DNA from: an uncultured Alphaproteobacteria bacterium
Lineage (GTDB): Bacteria; Pseudomonadota; Alphaproteobacteria; HIMB59
Assembly (NCBI GenBank): GCA_902575725.1
Contig: CACGSS010000002.1
Span: 1 to 64,000, forward strand
Direction: 5' to 3'
Length of the DNA: 64,000 bases
Part shown: positions 1 through 7,818 of the stretch, in pieces
How positions within the stretch are numbered: the stretch's first letter is position 1
How the letters are laid out: each line of letters starts with the position of its first letter
Made by a program: the position numbers and the translations under genes
The notes under the pieces: model-generated
What the model saw: the letters and a program-made list of their open reading frames with translations, nothing else
Database searches by the model: none
Told to the model about the DNA's origin: nothing

Positions 1-2
1 AT

Positions 3-1643
3 CCAATTACAGAAGAGGTGTGTTATGCCATAAACGCATTAATTTTTGCTGATAGTTCTCTTGATGAAAGCTTATTTACAGATGAAGAAAAGTATAATTA
101 TGTTGAATTGGCCTACAAAAATAAATGCGGAGGTGTAGCAGGAACTAATTTAGCATATTCATATCTTTATAATGAAGAATATAAAAACTACCAAAAAGCT
201 CTAGAAATATTAATAAATGAAGTCAAAAATAAGGGGGGGTCTTCACCCGTTGCTTTAATTGCTGATATATATAGAGAGGGATATGGTGTAGATAAGAATC
301 CTTATATTGCCTATATTCTCCACGCTTATAGAGCTGAAAATACATATGAAACACTTTCAGGTAGCGATTTTGATCAGAAAGAAGCTGATAAATTAAAAAA
401 ATCTCTAAGTTTGACGGAACTGAAAGAGGCTAATATTGCTTTGGCAGAAATTAATAAGGATTACACTGAAATTTTCAAATACATATACGGTAATACTTCA
501 TCTATTTCAAATGAGAGACTTATAGTAAAAAAATTGGAAAATAATAATTCTAATACAAGTCAAATCTCTGATTTTCAAAAAGATATTATTGAAAAAAAAT
601 CGAAAATTGAAAAGAAAATCTCTTCTAAAGTAGATGATGACCGCCCTCCTCAGATAATTATTGATAAGGATATAAAAATTGAAGGTCTAGTTGCAAATAT
701 TAATTTAACCGTAAAAGATGAATACAATATTGCAGGTCTTTATGTTGATGGTGTTCCTATTATCATTGACTCAGATAATGGCGGAATGATAAATGTCGAA
801 CAAACAATATTTGTTGGGAGTGAAAATAAAGAAATTCTAATTGAAGCTTATGACAAATGGGGCAATAGAAATTCAGAGAATATTCAATTAAATAAAGTAG
901 TTGAGTCTTTAAATATTAATTATGGCGACTATTACGCTTTAATCATAGGAAATAACGATTATGATTATTTACCTAAACTAGAGACAGCAATTAATGATGC
1001 TAATAAAATCTATTCTATATTGAGTTCAAACTATAGTTTTAAAGAGGTTATACTTTTAGAAAACGCTACTCGTAAAGAGATACTTGTAGCAATGTATGAT
1101 TTGAGAAAAAAGCTTTCATTCAAAGATAACTTATTCATATATTATGCAGGACACGGCGAAATTGATCGTCAGATAAATGAAGGTTATTGGCAGCCAGTCG
1201 ATGCTCTTCCAGAGCTTCCTACTGAATGGATAGATAATAACACTATTACATCCATCATTGCTTCAATGAAAGCAAAACATGTATTAATTATTGCTGATAG
1301 CTGCTATTCCGGGTTACTAACAAGAAGTGGGAATAGTGTTTTACAAAATACTTTTGATAACAGAGAAATATTACTGCAAAGACTTTCAAATAAAAAATCA
1401 AGATTGGTTTTTACATCAGGCGGTAAGGAGCCAGTTCAAGATGGAGGGGGAGGCAATCACTCAATTTTTGCAAAATCTTTAATCAATGTTTTAGAAAAGA
1501 ATATAAAGGAGATTACCTTAACAGAGATAGCTCAGGAAGTTATTCCATATGTGATAACTAATTCAGATCAAACTCCTGAATTTGCACCCATTCATAAAAG
1601 CGGACATGATGGAGGTGATTTTATTTTTGTTCCAAAAAATTAG
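3..1643 (+). CDS. Caspase-like (C14) peptidase with Sel1-type repeats, 5' partial
   Basis: The reading frame is open to the left edge, so the true N-terminus lies outside the window; the GTG at 18 is only the first in-window start-like codon. Counting from that GTG, residues 1-110 look like Sel1/TPR-like alpha-helical repeats. A low-complexity linker (about 165-205) and a beta-rich Ig-like stretch (about 210-290) follow. A caspase p20-like domain (about 304-541) carries the catalytic dyad: His379 in YYAGHG and Cys429 in DSCYSG. The family cleaves proteins after Arg/Lys or Asp; the substrate here is unknown. No signal peptide can be judged because of the truncation. Bacterial caspase homologues act in signalling, stress death or surface-protein processing; which applies here is not visible. 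Confidence 0.85.
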   Translation, partial: PITEEVCYAINALIFADSSLDESLFTDEEKYNYVELAYKNKCGGVAGTNLAYSYLYNEEYKNYQKALEILINEVKNKGGSSPVALIADIYREGYGVDKNPYIAYILHAYRAENTYETLSGSDFDQKEADKLKKSLSLTELKEANIALAEINKDYTEIFKYIYGNTSSISNERLIVKKLENNNSNTSQISDFQKDIIEKKSKIEKKISSKVDDDRPPQIIIDKDIKIEGLVANINLTVKDEYNIAGLYVDGVPIIIDSDNGGMINVEQTIFVGSENKEILIEAYDKWGNRNSENIQLNKVVESLNINYGDYYALIIGNNDYDYLPKLETAINDANKIYSILSSNYSFKEVILLENATRKEILVAMYDLRKKLSFKDNLFIYYAGHGEIDRQINEGYWQPVDALPELPTEWIDNNTITSIIASMKAKHVLIIADSCYSGLLTRSGNSVLQNTFDNREILLQRLSNKKSRLVFTSGGKEPVQDGGGGNHSIFAKSLINVLEKNIKEITLTEIAQEVIPYVITNSDQTPEFAPIHKSGHDGGDFIFVPKN

Positions 1644-1711
1644 TCTAGCTTTATAACTATTTCACCCTGTCAAGGGCTAGGATTTATTCTTTTTTCTATT
1701 CATCTATAATA

Positions 1712-2008
1712 TTAATCTAATTTTAATAAGATCTCTCCATTTTCAGGTTCAGAAAATTGTTTTGAGAGCTCATCTAAAAAATCATCTTTTTCATAGTATA
1801 AAGCTTTTAAATCCATATCGACAGCTAATGACTTTTGCTTCAGGTTATAATGAAAGTCTTGAAACAATTTTAATTCAAACTTATTGATGAGGTAATTCTG
1901 TAAATTGTATTTCCCATTAAGAGTGTGGTAAACCAGGTAAACGAGCAAAAAAATAAATACTATATTCAATAATATTTTTGAATTAAAAAACCTCATTACT
2001 CTTCTCAA
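1712..2008 (-). CDS. ftsB: FtsB/DivIC-like septum formation initiator
   Basis: A 98-residue protein with a short basic N-terminus, one membrane segment (about residues 12-30) and a periplasmic coiled coil. It ends in the DxLDE...F.EPENGEIL-like C-terminal pattern of alphaproteobacterial FtsB proteins. The family bridges FtsL and FtsQ in the divisome and helps trigger septal wall synthesis. In most alphaproteobacteria the gene sits between eno and the pyruvate dehydrogenase genes; here it lies alone between a caspase-like gene and microproteins, so synteny does not support the call. Identification rests on size, topology and C-terminal motif. Another small coiled-coil membrane protein is possible. 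Confidence 0.6.
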   Translation of the reverse strand: MRRVMRFFNSKILLNIVFIFLLVYLVYHTLNGKYNLQNYLINKFELKLFQDFHYNLKQKSLAVDMDLKALYYEKDDFLDELSKQFSEPENGEILLKLD

Positions 2009-2257
2009 TGAAATTTTAACATTGCCCTTTTATAAGCGGACACAGACTTAAAATTTAACTGTTAATAAAATGTGGATATAATTTAGCCTTAAAGAGTATT
2101 ATTTATTTAACTTCTTTATTGACTCTATGAATTTGTAATAACCTTTATTCTGTTTGATAAATTCTTTTCATACCTTAGAGGGTCATCTTTTATTTGTTCT
2201 TTAAGTTCTCAACTACTAGATTTTAAAAGTGTGAAAGGAATGTGCAGGAAATGTAAT

Positions 2258-2476
2258 TTATTTTTTTTTAAATTTTACAGCTATAGCAGCTTGTTTGTTA
2301 ATTGGTTTACTGCCTTGTAATTTTGAATGACTAGAGCTTAGACCATAAGATATTTTATCTATCATTTTCTTCTGAAGTTGTTTTTTTTTATTTCTTTTTG
2401 TACTCATCCCACCATTAAATCCAAATCTATTTGGAAAATCTTTTAAAAGCTCATTAAATTTTTTTTTTGTTATCAT
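2258..2476 (-). CDS. Small basic hypothetical protein
   Basis: A 72-codon frame coding for a strongly basic, lysine-rich peptide with no membrane segment and no motif I recognise. There is no clear Shine-Dalgarno sequence before its ATG. An internal ATG at residue 24 has a GGTGGG stretch just upstream and may be the real start. Its composition partly reflects poly-A runs, so it may be a chance frame. It lies in the same orientation as the two better supported microproteins that follow. Function unknown. Confidence 0.3.
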   Translation of the reverse strand: MITKKKFNELLKDFPNRFGFNGGMSTKRNKKKQLQKKMIDKISYGLSSSHSKLQGSKPINKQAAIAVKFKKK

Positions 2477-2746
2477 TGAGAAATCAATTTTTTAATCTAA
2501 AGGCATTAGATAATTTTATTAATTTTTTGCAAACAAAATGCTCGCTTATTGTTCATGAATTATTGAAATTAAATGCACACTTTGGTTCAGCATTACCCAA
2601 AAGAACAAGTTTTTGTCGATTTTTGTTCATTATCGTCAAGGAGTGAACTATTAACAAGGATGATATCAAAGAAAAAAACACTGCAAAACAATAATTCTAC
2701 ATTATAAAAGTTATTAAATTATGCTCTGCAGTGTATCCGTCAAGAT

Positions 2747-2932
2747 TTAATGCTTAATTTTCCAACCTTGTTTTTGAAGAGCTTTGATTAAGATTTCTAA
2801 TCTTTCATCTCTAGACATTTCAGGTTTTATTTCAGTGAGAAATATATTTTTTGAACCTGTGACTTTTTCCCTTTGTTTAATAAAGTCTTCTTTAGATTTT
2901 ACCTTATAGATTTTAATATTTTGCTCTGACAT
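2747..2932 (-). CDS. Microprotein with good ribosome binding site
   Basis: A 61-residue, charged, probably cytosolic protein. Its ATG is preceded by AGAGG at about 6 bases, which supports real translation. The sequence ends in a KALQKQGWKIKH-like tail that looks like the end of a small alpha/beta fold. No cysteines and no membrane segment. I do not recognise the family. It shares orientation with the next small gene (3049-3204), and the 116-base gap between them leaves co-transcription open. Confidence 0.55.
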   Translation of the reverse strand: MSEQNIKIYKVKSKEDFIKQREKVTGSKNIFLTEIKPEMSRDERLEILIKALQKQGWKIKH

Positions 2933-3048
2933 AATTAACCTCTTTTCTTTTATTTACTGTCCTTATATTTCTTCCAAATATTATTCCTGTTTTATACTTT
3001 AGTTTGACTAAATCCTCAGGCTTTTTGGCAATTATACTTTTTATAACT

Positions 3049-3204
3049 CTAACCATTTTTACCGACCTTTGGTTTATTGGCAGAATTTAAAAACTTTTTA
3101 AGTTTTTTATTAGATGATGGTTTTTGATGAAATTGAATGTAAGAGCGATGAATAGGTATTCCTAGTTCTCTTATTTCTTTAAGCGTTAATCTTTTCATTG
3201 GCAT
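3049..3204 (-). CDS. Microprotein with very strong Shine-Dalgarno site
   Basis: The longest frame begins at 3234, but AAAGGAGGTTAACA directly precedes an ATG at 3204, so I place the start there, giving a 51-residue basic protein. It begins with KRLTLKEIRELGIP, an amphipathic helical stretch like a small DNA- or RNA-binding helix, followed by a lysine/asparagine-rich tail. The ribosome binding site is one of the strongest in the window, which suggests a highly translated product. Family and function unknown. Confidence 0.55.
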   Translation of the reverse strand: MPMKRLTLKEIRELGIPIHRSYIQFHQKPSSNKKLKKFLNSANKPKVGKNG

Positions 3205-3352
3205 TGTTAACCTCCTTTGGTTTAAACAAGGCAACTATTGGGGAAATTTAAGATTCACCGTTTTAGCTGCATTTATTAAGCACCCGCAATATTGTGTTAG
3301 TAAATCGGTGCTGATAACACTTTATCATAAATAAGATTAATTTAAATCATTA

Positions 3353-3368
3353 CCTAACACGCGTTAGG
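3353..3368. repeat. Short inverted repeat (CCTAAC/GTTAGG)
   Basis: Perfect 6-bp arms around a 4-base centre, followed on the plus strand by AAATTTT. It sits just beyond the 3' end of the minus-strand secreted-protein gene that stops at 3374. It could be a weak terminator or a protein-binding site. Confidence 0.4.
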
Positions 3369-3373
3369 AAATT

Positions 3374-3916
3374 TTAAACTTGATTAGCTATACAGGTATT
3401 ATGAGCTTCATGCATTTTGTCTCCAAAATTTTCAAAACTCCAATTTTCTTCAGGGATATCGAAATACTTTGCATACTCTTTTTGTATGGTCATGGTCATT
3501 AAATTGTCTTGAAGCATATCTTCATTCATTTGGATGAAATCATTTGATAGAGGTATGTTTGTAGCGACGTAGATGCCCGCAATTTCTCCTAGACCAAATG
3601 GTGACGTAAAGCCAACGCTCGCAAGGATATCTTGACCACCAAAATTCAAATAAATTTGCGGATCTTCAAAGATTTCCTCTAAAGGTGAGGGGTTGTCTTG
3701 CATGGTGTAAATAAAGAAAAAAACATTAAATTTGCAGCCGTTGTCTTTATCAAAATTAAAGTGAATATTGTTTCCATGTTGAATTTCGCCATTTTTTTTT
3801 AGTGTGATGAAATTTTCATCTTGATCTATTTGCCATGGATCTGCTAAGAGAAAAGTTGGCGTCAGCCAAATGAAGAAAATTAAAATGTATTTGAAAATCA
3901 TCTTTGAATAGTACAT
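3374..3916 (-). CDS. Secreted hypothetical protein, small paralogous family member
   Basis: I chose the start at 3916 because its ATG overlaps the TGA of the upstream zinc-ribbon gene (TGATG), a sign of translational coupling; an in-frame ATG at 3901 is also possible. The first 27 or so residues are a signal peptide ending in LLADP. The mature protein starts with a Trp, has a central DxxC segment followed by FNVFFF, and ends with AHNTC. This layout recurs in the secreted proteins at 4715-5314 and 7818-8345, so the three look distantly related. Role unknown; likely periplasmic or exported. Confidence 0.6.
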   Translation of the reverse strand: MYYSKMIFKYILIFFIWLTPTFLLADPWQIDQDENFITLKKNGEIQHGNNIHFNFDKDNGCKFNVFFFIYTMQDNPSPLEEIFEDPQIYLNFGGQDILASVGFTSPFGLGEIAGIYVATNIPLSNDFIQMNEDMLQDNLMTMTIQKEYAKYFDIPEENWSFENFGDKMHEAHNTCIANQV

Positions 3917-4329
3917 CAGTCCCAAAGTATTCCTAGTAGGACTTGAAGGTCTTGCTGGTGACATTTAGGACAGCACAGATCTGGGATAGTTTCATTATCA
4001 CTATCCTCTGGCATGTACTCCCTTGCCTTTTGACATGAGCGGCAATACGAGTCTGTTTGAAATACAAGATCCCCTTGTTGGTTGTACAATGTCAGGTGAC
4101 ACTTGTTCTCTAGAGAATGACAACTAGTACACTGATATAGGGAGTATCCTCGTGAGTAATGTGTGTGAATTTGTTTTCGGTGCTTTAGAAGTTGAACTGT
4201 TTTTTTGTCATTGCCTCTCAGTGCATGGAGGATGTCATCAATGTTTCCAAACAGAAAGCCCACACCCATGGTAATCTCCTCAGATTTGTAATCACATTTT
4301 TGACATTCAATAAAATAGCTATGACCCAT
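3916..4329 (-). CDS. Zinc-ribbon protein, multiple CxxC
   Basis: The open frame extends back to 4446, but that 5' part is the tRNA-like element read through, so I start at the ATG at 4329 (about 137 residues). Four CxxC pairs are visible: CQKC near the start, CTSC and CRSC in the middle, and CPKC near the C-terminus. This gives two likely zinc ribbons or rubredoxin-like knuckles. No membrane segment. Its stop overlaps the start of the following secreted-protein gene, so the two are probably made together. The family is not recognised; a metal-binding or nucleic-acid-binding role is inference. Confidence 0.6.
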   Translation of the reverse strand: MGHSYFIECQKCDYKSEEITMGVGFLFGNIDDILHALRGNDKKTVQLLKHRKQIHTHYSRGYSLYQCTSCHSLENKCHLTLYNQQGDLVFQTDSYCRSCQKAREYMPEDSDNETIPDLCCPKCHQQDLQVLLGILWD

Positions 4330-4371
4330 AAGAGGTATTATAAGTTTTTTTGAAAACTCCCCAAATAGTTT

Positions 4372-4461
4372 TGGTGCAGCCGGATCAGGAGTCGAACCTG
4401 CATCTTCCCTTCCCGCAAGAAATCTCAGTGTGGGACGCTTTTCCATTTAAGCTAAGGCCGC
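4372..4461 (-). tRNA. tRNA-like sequence, atypical or degenerate anticodon arm
   Basis: Read on the minus strand this 90-base element starts GCGGCC and ends GGCTGCACCA, so six acceptor pairs can form (one G-U) with an encoded CCA. A T-arm with the consensus GG-TTCGACT-CC and a D-arm GCTT...GG...AAGC are clear. The anticodon region does not fold into the usual 5-bp stem with 7-base loop: only CCCAC/GCGGG pairs (one mismatch) around a 13-base loop. The T-stem to acceptor junction also has extra bases. I cannot assign an anticodon; GAG (Leu) and TGA (Ser) are the nearest readings. It may be a decayed tRNA, a tRNA remnant left by recombination, or a divergent class II tRNA. Confidence 0.5.
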
Positions 4462-4490
4462 ATAAGTAAATTTTGATTTCATAAAAAGTC

Positions 4491-4718
4491 TTATTTCCCA
4501 TATTTAGGAACTACCGGAGGCTCGGGCTCCTCTGGCAATGTACATTGCTCTTTGTTAGCAGGTAATTCATCAAAAGGGCGTGTTACCCAGATGTGTGAAA
4601 AAATAATATCCCCGTTTTCATTTTGAAAGCACTTCTTGCCAAAATGAAGTTGACTGTGATTTTGCTCATCTGCAACATACAAGAATATAACTGCAGCTAA
4701 AAAATGTAAAAAAGTCAT
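4491..4718 (-). CDS. Small secreted hypothetical protein
   Basis: A 75-residue protein that starts with a short hydrophobic signal-like segment (about residues 2-16). It has two cysteines (KKCF and EQCT) that could form a disulfide, and ends in a proline/glutamate-rich tail (PEEPEPPVVP). Its start overlaps the end of the preceding secreted-protein gene by four bases (ATGA-type junction at 4715-4718), so the two form a minus-strand pair. No recognised family. Confidence 0.5.
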   Translation of the reverse strand: MTFLHFLAAVIFLYVADEQNHSQLHFGKKCFQNENGDIIFSHIWVTRPFDELPANKEQCTLPEEPEPPVVPKYGK

Positions 4719-5314
4719 GTTTTTAACCCTTTCTGAGAATTATTTAGGCTAGCCGAGATGGGATCAGGTATTTTTTTGCAATGCCTATGGGCTCTGTCCA
4801 TCGCCTCCTCTACTTGAGGCATGGCCCACTGAATTGTAGGCAGGTCTATGAAAGTTCTTAAGGCTACTGGTTCCTCGAATGGGACATCAGTGACTGTTAA
4901 GCGAGAGCGTTTATGAAAAGTATAATATTCTTTAATTGTTTCATGATTGTATGAACCCATGCCTATTAAAATCATGTGTCCGTTCTTATACGGATATATT
5001 TCATACACCGTTCCGGTGGTTGAATGACCATTTTCCTGGAGTTCAATTTCTTTATCTATTAATTTTGTAAGATCAGGGTGAACTGATAATGTAAATAATT
5101 CAAAAAATTGAAGAACACGATCACAATTATTTTTTGTCATGACAAAAATTATATTTTCTGAGTCTTCAACATCACCACTACGTTCGATTGCAATCATTTC
5201 CTCCTCCAGTAATTGAATATTCCAACCGTGAAATTTTTCTAAAGTCATCGCTGAACTTAAGGAGACAATAAATAGAGAAGTAATTATTAGTATTAAGTAT
5301 TTTCCTCTTTGCAC
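4715..5314 (-). CDS. Secreted hypothetical protein, small paralogous family member
   Basis: The frame is open back to 5494, but the first 60 codons look non-coding. The GTG pair at 5317/5314 gives a start followed directly by a good signal peptide (GKYLILIITSLFIVSLSSA), so I place the start at 5314; this choice is uncertain because no clear ribosome binding site is visible. The mature part has W near its start, a central NNCDR segment, and a C-terminal AHRHC motif, matching the arrangement in the proteins at 3374-3916 and 7818-8345. Probably periplasmic; function unknown. Confidence 0.55.
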   Translation of the reverse strand: MQRGKYLILIITSLFIVSLSSAMTLEKFHGWNIQLLEEEMIAIERSGDVEDSENIIFVMTKNNCDRVLQFFELFTLSVHPDLTKLIDKEIELQENGHSTTGTVYEIYPYKNGHMILIGMGSYNHETIKEYYTFHKRSRLTVTDVPFEEPVALRTFIDLPTIQWAMPQVEEAMDRAHRHCKKIPDPISASLNNSQKGLKT

Positions 5315-5315
5315 C

Positions 5316-5348
5316 ACGGCTAATGTACAGGAGGATGGGATTAGCCGT
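5316..5348. repeat. Inverted repeat ACGGCTAAT / ATTAGCCGT
   Basis: Perfect 9-bp arms with a 15-base spacer, placed at the probable start region of the secreted-protein gene on the minus strand. It could be an operator or a structure in the leader of that mRNA. It is not followed by a T-run in either direction, so it is not an ordinary terminator. Confidence 0.45.
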
Positions 5349-5540
5349 AGCACAGAAAGGAACCATGAAAAAACCACCTCAATTTTTCCTCTCTCTTTTT
5401 TTTGTTTGTCATTTATTAACTTGGTAGGAAATGACTTAGAGAAGGAGTAACTAGAAAACAGAAAGGAAGAGAGAGGTCTTTGCACTGAAGACAAAGATAT
5501 TAAATTTTAAAAATATAAATTGGGAAAAGTTTATGAAATT

Positions 5541-6926
5541 TTAGACAGTTACACCATTGTTAAGAATATTCCAATTATTCTTAATAGCCCATCCAAAGAT
5601 GGCCATAAATAGAAAATAGCTCAGACATAGAGACCAAAATAATTTTTTATCAATTGTATTATAGCGACCCGTTTGATGATCACGATGGTAATCCCAGTAA
5701 CTCCAAATTGTTATAATAGTAGAAAGACCTGTGAACAAATAAGATATCAAAATCCAAGCATCTAAAATACTGATTTTATTGATTTTTGGAAGTCCATCAC
5801 CAAATGTAAATTGAAATACCACGAGAGTCAGCAAAGAACCCAATGATACTGCTAGCTTAGACTCAAGTTCACGGGCCGGTATCCAAAATACACTAAAAGA
5901 TAGATAAACTAAAAAGATGACTGGTAGAATTATTTTCAAAATATAGTAGAAAGACTTTCTTGTGAGCTCAAAGTTGAAATGGACTTCTTGTTGCACACCC
6001 TGACCGTAAATTTTTGTAGGACAGCAATCAAAATCATGATGTGTTATTTGCCACTCGTAAAGATTTTCATTGCCCCTATCAATCACAAATTCAGGATTAT
6101 ATAATGCAGATGTACTCAGATCAGTGTCTTGGAAAACAAAACCTGCTGATGTTGCTATTCTATCGAATGGAAATTTTTGAAATTCCGAAATGTTATTTGC
6201 CTGGTAATTTATTTTTTGAACTAAATGAAAATTATAAGGTTTATTACTTGTTACTAATAAGCTATGAAACTCAGATCGATTAATAAATGAAGTGATATCT
6301 GATGCATCAAAATTAGGATACCATATTTTTTGGAGAATATTTTCTAATTCAGCGGATTTTCTAAAAATACATTTTATTTCAGAGTCTTCATTTTCAGCAA
6401 ACTTGGCTTTATCCAAACCTAATATTAGAGGTAGTTTATGAATTAAATCTTCATTTCTCCACTTTAGATGTACTTCAAAATCTAAACTAGTTTTACTACT
6501 TTGTTGAATAATCTCTATGTCTCTCAATATAATATCAAATTCGACAATAGGATGTCCCAAATAAGGGGTTCTCTCTAAACTAATTGTTTTAGCTTCACCA
6601 TCTGATCCAATTACCTTTAGCGAAACATTCCTAGTTGCTAAAAATTTCTTTACATTATCTTCCTCAATATTGGATATATCCTCCCCATTAATTTCGATAA
6701 TCTGATCCCCTGTAGATATAGAAGACTCAAAAGCAGAAGAGCCAAAGCGTATTTTGTCAATAAATGGGCCGTTTTCCTCTAAAACTACACCGACATCATT
6801 ATAGGCCAGACGTATATTAGACGTCTCTCTAAAGTCTTTTTTTAGAAGTCGTTCACAAATTTCTGCTCCCCAGCTAACACTGGAAAAGAAAACCCAAAAT
6901 CCTAAAATTATCCCCCTTAAAAACAA
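5541..6926 (-). CDS. PDZ-domain pentameric ligand-gated ion channel homologue (pLGIC)
   Basis: A 461-residue protein. Residues 1-20 are a signal peptide. A PDZ domain lies at about 38-120 (GVVLEENGPFIDKIRFGSSA...GDQIIEINGEDI). A beta-rich ligand-binding domain (about 125-322) carries YPNF at 203-206 and FPFD at 252-255, the Cys-loop position in prokaryotic channels, which lack the cysteines. Four membrane segments follow: M1 325-348, M2 356-378, M3 386-409, M4 429-450. Acidic residues at the M2 start (E353, E355) would favour cations; this is inference. The start is TTG at 6926, one base after the upstream regulator's TAA, so the two are coupled. The PDZ-channel fusion is the unusual point. 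Confidence 0.8.
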   Translation of the reverse strand: MFLRGIILGFWVFFSSVSWGAEICERLLKKDFRETSNIRLAYNDVGVVLEENGPFIDKIRFGSSAFESSISTGDQIIEINGEDISNIEEDNVKKFLATRNVSLKVIGSDGEAKTISLERTPYLGHPIVEFDIILRDIEIIQQSSKTSLDFEVHLKWRNEDLIHKLPLILGLDKAKFAENEDSEIKCIFRKSAELENILQKIWYPNFDASDITSFINRSEFHSLLVTSNKPYNFHLVQKINYQANNISEFQKFPFDRIATSAGFVFQDTDLSTSALYNPEFVIDRGNENLYEWQITHHDFDCCPTKIYGQGVQQEVHFNFELTRKSFYYILKIILPVIFLVYLSFSVFWIPARELESKLAVSLGSLLTLVVFQFTFGDGLPKINKISILDAWILISYLFTGLSTIITIWSYWDYHRDHQTGRYNTIDKKLFWSLCLSYFLFMAIFGWAIKNNWNILNNGVTV

Positions 6927-6927
6927 A

Positions 6928-7392
6928 TTAGAGTGATTTTAACACACTCTTAATTTTACTCAACTGATCATCTAATTTTTGGATGTCTTGGTAAATTTTC
7001 TCTTTTTCATGTGGGACTATTTTTGATCCTCCTGAACTTTTCTCATCCATTGACTCACGTACAGCATCCATTAAATCTCCCAATCTTCCGCCAATTGCTA
7101 ATATCTCTGATTGTACTTCACTTTCACTAGCAGGTTTTTCAGGTTGGGCGGTTGCTAGATAATCTTTCAAAAAATTGCTAAAGGGAGTTTTTTGGTAAAT
7201 TTTATGCATAGCATGCTCTAACCGTATGACAGTTCTAAATTGTATATTCCTATCACTATCATCAGGATCAGCACATTTGTATATATAAGACTTAGACTTC
7301 CCAGTGATATCTTGAATGTCTTGATCACTTAAATTTTTAAGAACCTCTTTTAGAGTATGTTCAATGGTGATAATTTCTTTTGTTTTAGACAT
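6928..7392 (-). CDS. Phage CII-like helix-turn-helix regulator
   Basis: A 154-residue cytosolic protein. The N-terminal half (about 10-75) resembles the CII-like HTH of proteins that bind DNA as oligomers: a helix with LSDQDIQDITGKSKSYIYKC then RTVIRLEHAMHKI. The C-terminal third (about 90-154) is an amphipathic helical tail likely to form a coiled coil. It is immediately followed (TAA-T-TTG) by the ion-channel gene, so it probably regulates or is co-regulated with the channel. It is divergent from the RodZ-type HTH operon at 7498. No cognate operator was identified. Confidence 0.55.
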   Translation of the reverse strand: MSKTKEIITIEHTLKEVLKNLSDQDIQDITGKSKSYIYKCADPDDSDRNIQFRTVIRLEHAMHKIYQKTPFSNFLKDYLATAQPEKPASESEVQSEILAIGGRLGDLMDAVRESMDEKSSGGSKIVPHEKEKIYQDIQKLDDQLSKIKSVLKSL

Positions 7393-7497
7393 ACCTCACT
7401 ATAGCAATTTATGTTAAGCGGGTAATCAATAATCTATGTCCAAAAGTAAAAAAGCTTTGGACTATTTGTAGAAATATTATTCCTCATTATTGTTATC

Positions 7498-7818
7498 ATG
7501 AAGTCTAATTATATTACTCCTACTTTAGGTAGAAGGTTGTCCTCTAATAAAAAAAATGAACCCCAATCCCTAAGAGATATTGAAGAGTATTTGCGTTGTT
7601 TAGCACAAATCAGGCAAGAAAATAATATTTCTGTTGAGGATGTAATGCAGCATTTGAATTATTCTCGTAGCACTCTTGATGCTCTTGAGAATGGTAATCT
7701 AGAATTTATCCAGTATCCCTTAAATTACTTTTTTACTAGGCAATATGCCTCTTATCTTAAAGTGCCCTTTCCTCAGCAATTTTTAATGAGCCATTTTAAA
7801 CCAGGAGAAAAGAAGTAA
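7498..7818 (+). CDS. Stand-alone RodZ-type HTH protein
   Basis: A 106-residue protein whose residues 33-95 match the RodZ N-terminal HTH pattern: LAQIRQENNISVEDV, then SRSTLDALENGNLE, then FFTRQYASYLKVP. Full RodZ continues with a membrane helix and a periplasmic beta domain; here the protein ends right after the HTH, so it is a solo domain. Its TAATG junction with the next gene (stop 7818) shows coupling to a secreted protein. In RodZ this domain binds MreB; whether this copy binds MreB or DNA is unknown. Confidence 0.65.
   Translation: MKSNYITPTLGRRLSSNKKNEPQSLRDIEEYLRCLAQIRQENNISVEDVMQHLNYSRSTLDALENGNLEFIQYPLNYFFTRQYASYLKVPFPQQFLMSHFKPGEKK

Noticed and set aside
2125..2208. Short minus-strand frame reading ELKEQIKDDPLRYEKN-like sequence
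   Set aside because: It resembles coding sequence, but a stop precedes it and there is no start codon. It may be the tail of a decayed gene; evidence is too thin to list.
4330..4446. N-terminal extension of the zinc-ribbon frame through the tRNA-like sequence
   Set aside because: The translated residues are a typical false reading of a tRNA T-arm; the ATG at 4329 is a better start.
5373..5430. 20-residue hydrophobic peptide on the plus strand with AAGGA before its ATG
   Set aside because: It lies opposite the 5' part of another frame, is very short, and the tract is pyrimidine-rich, so a chance frame is likelier.
5315..5494. N-terminal extension of the secreted protein frame ending at 4715
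   Set aside because: Serine/phenylalanine-rich translation of low-complexity DNA, with the real signal peptide starting afterwards.
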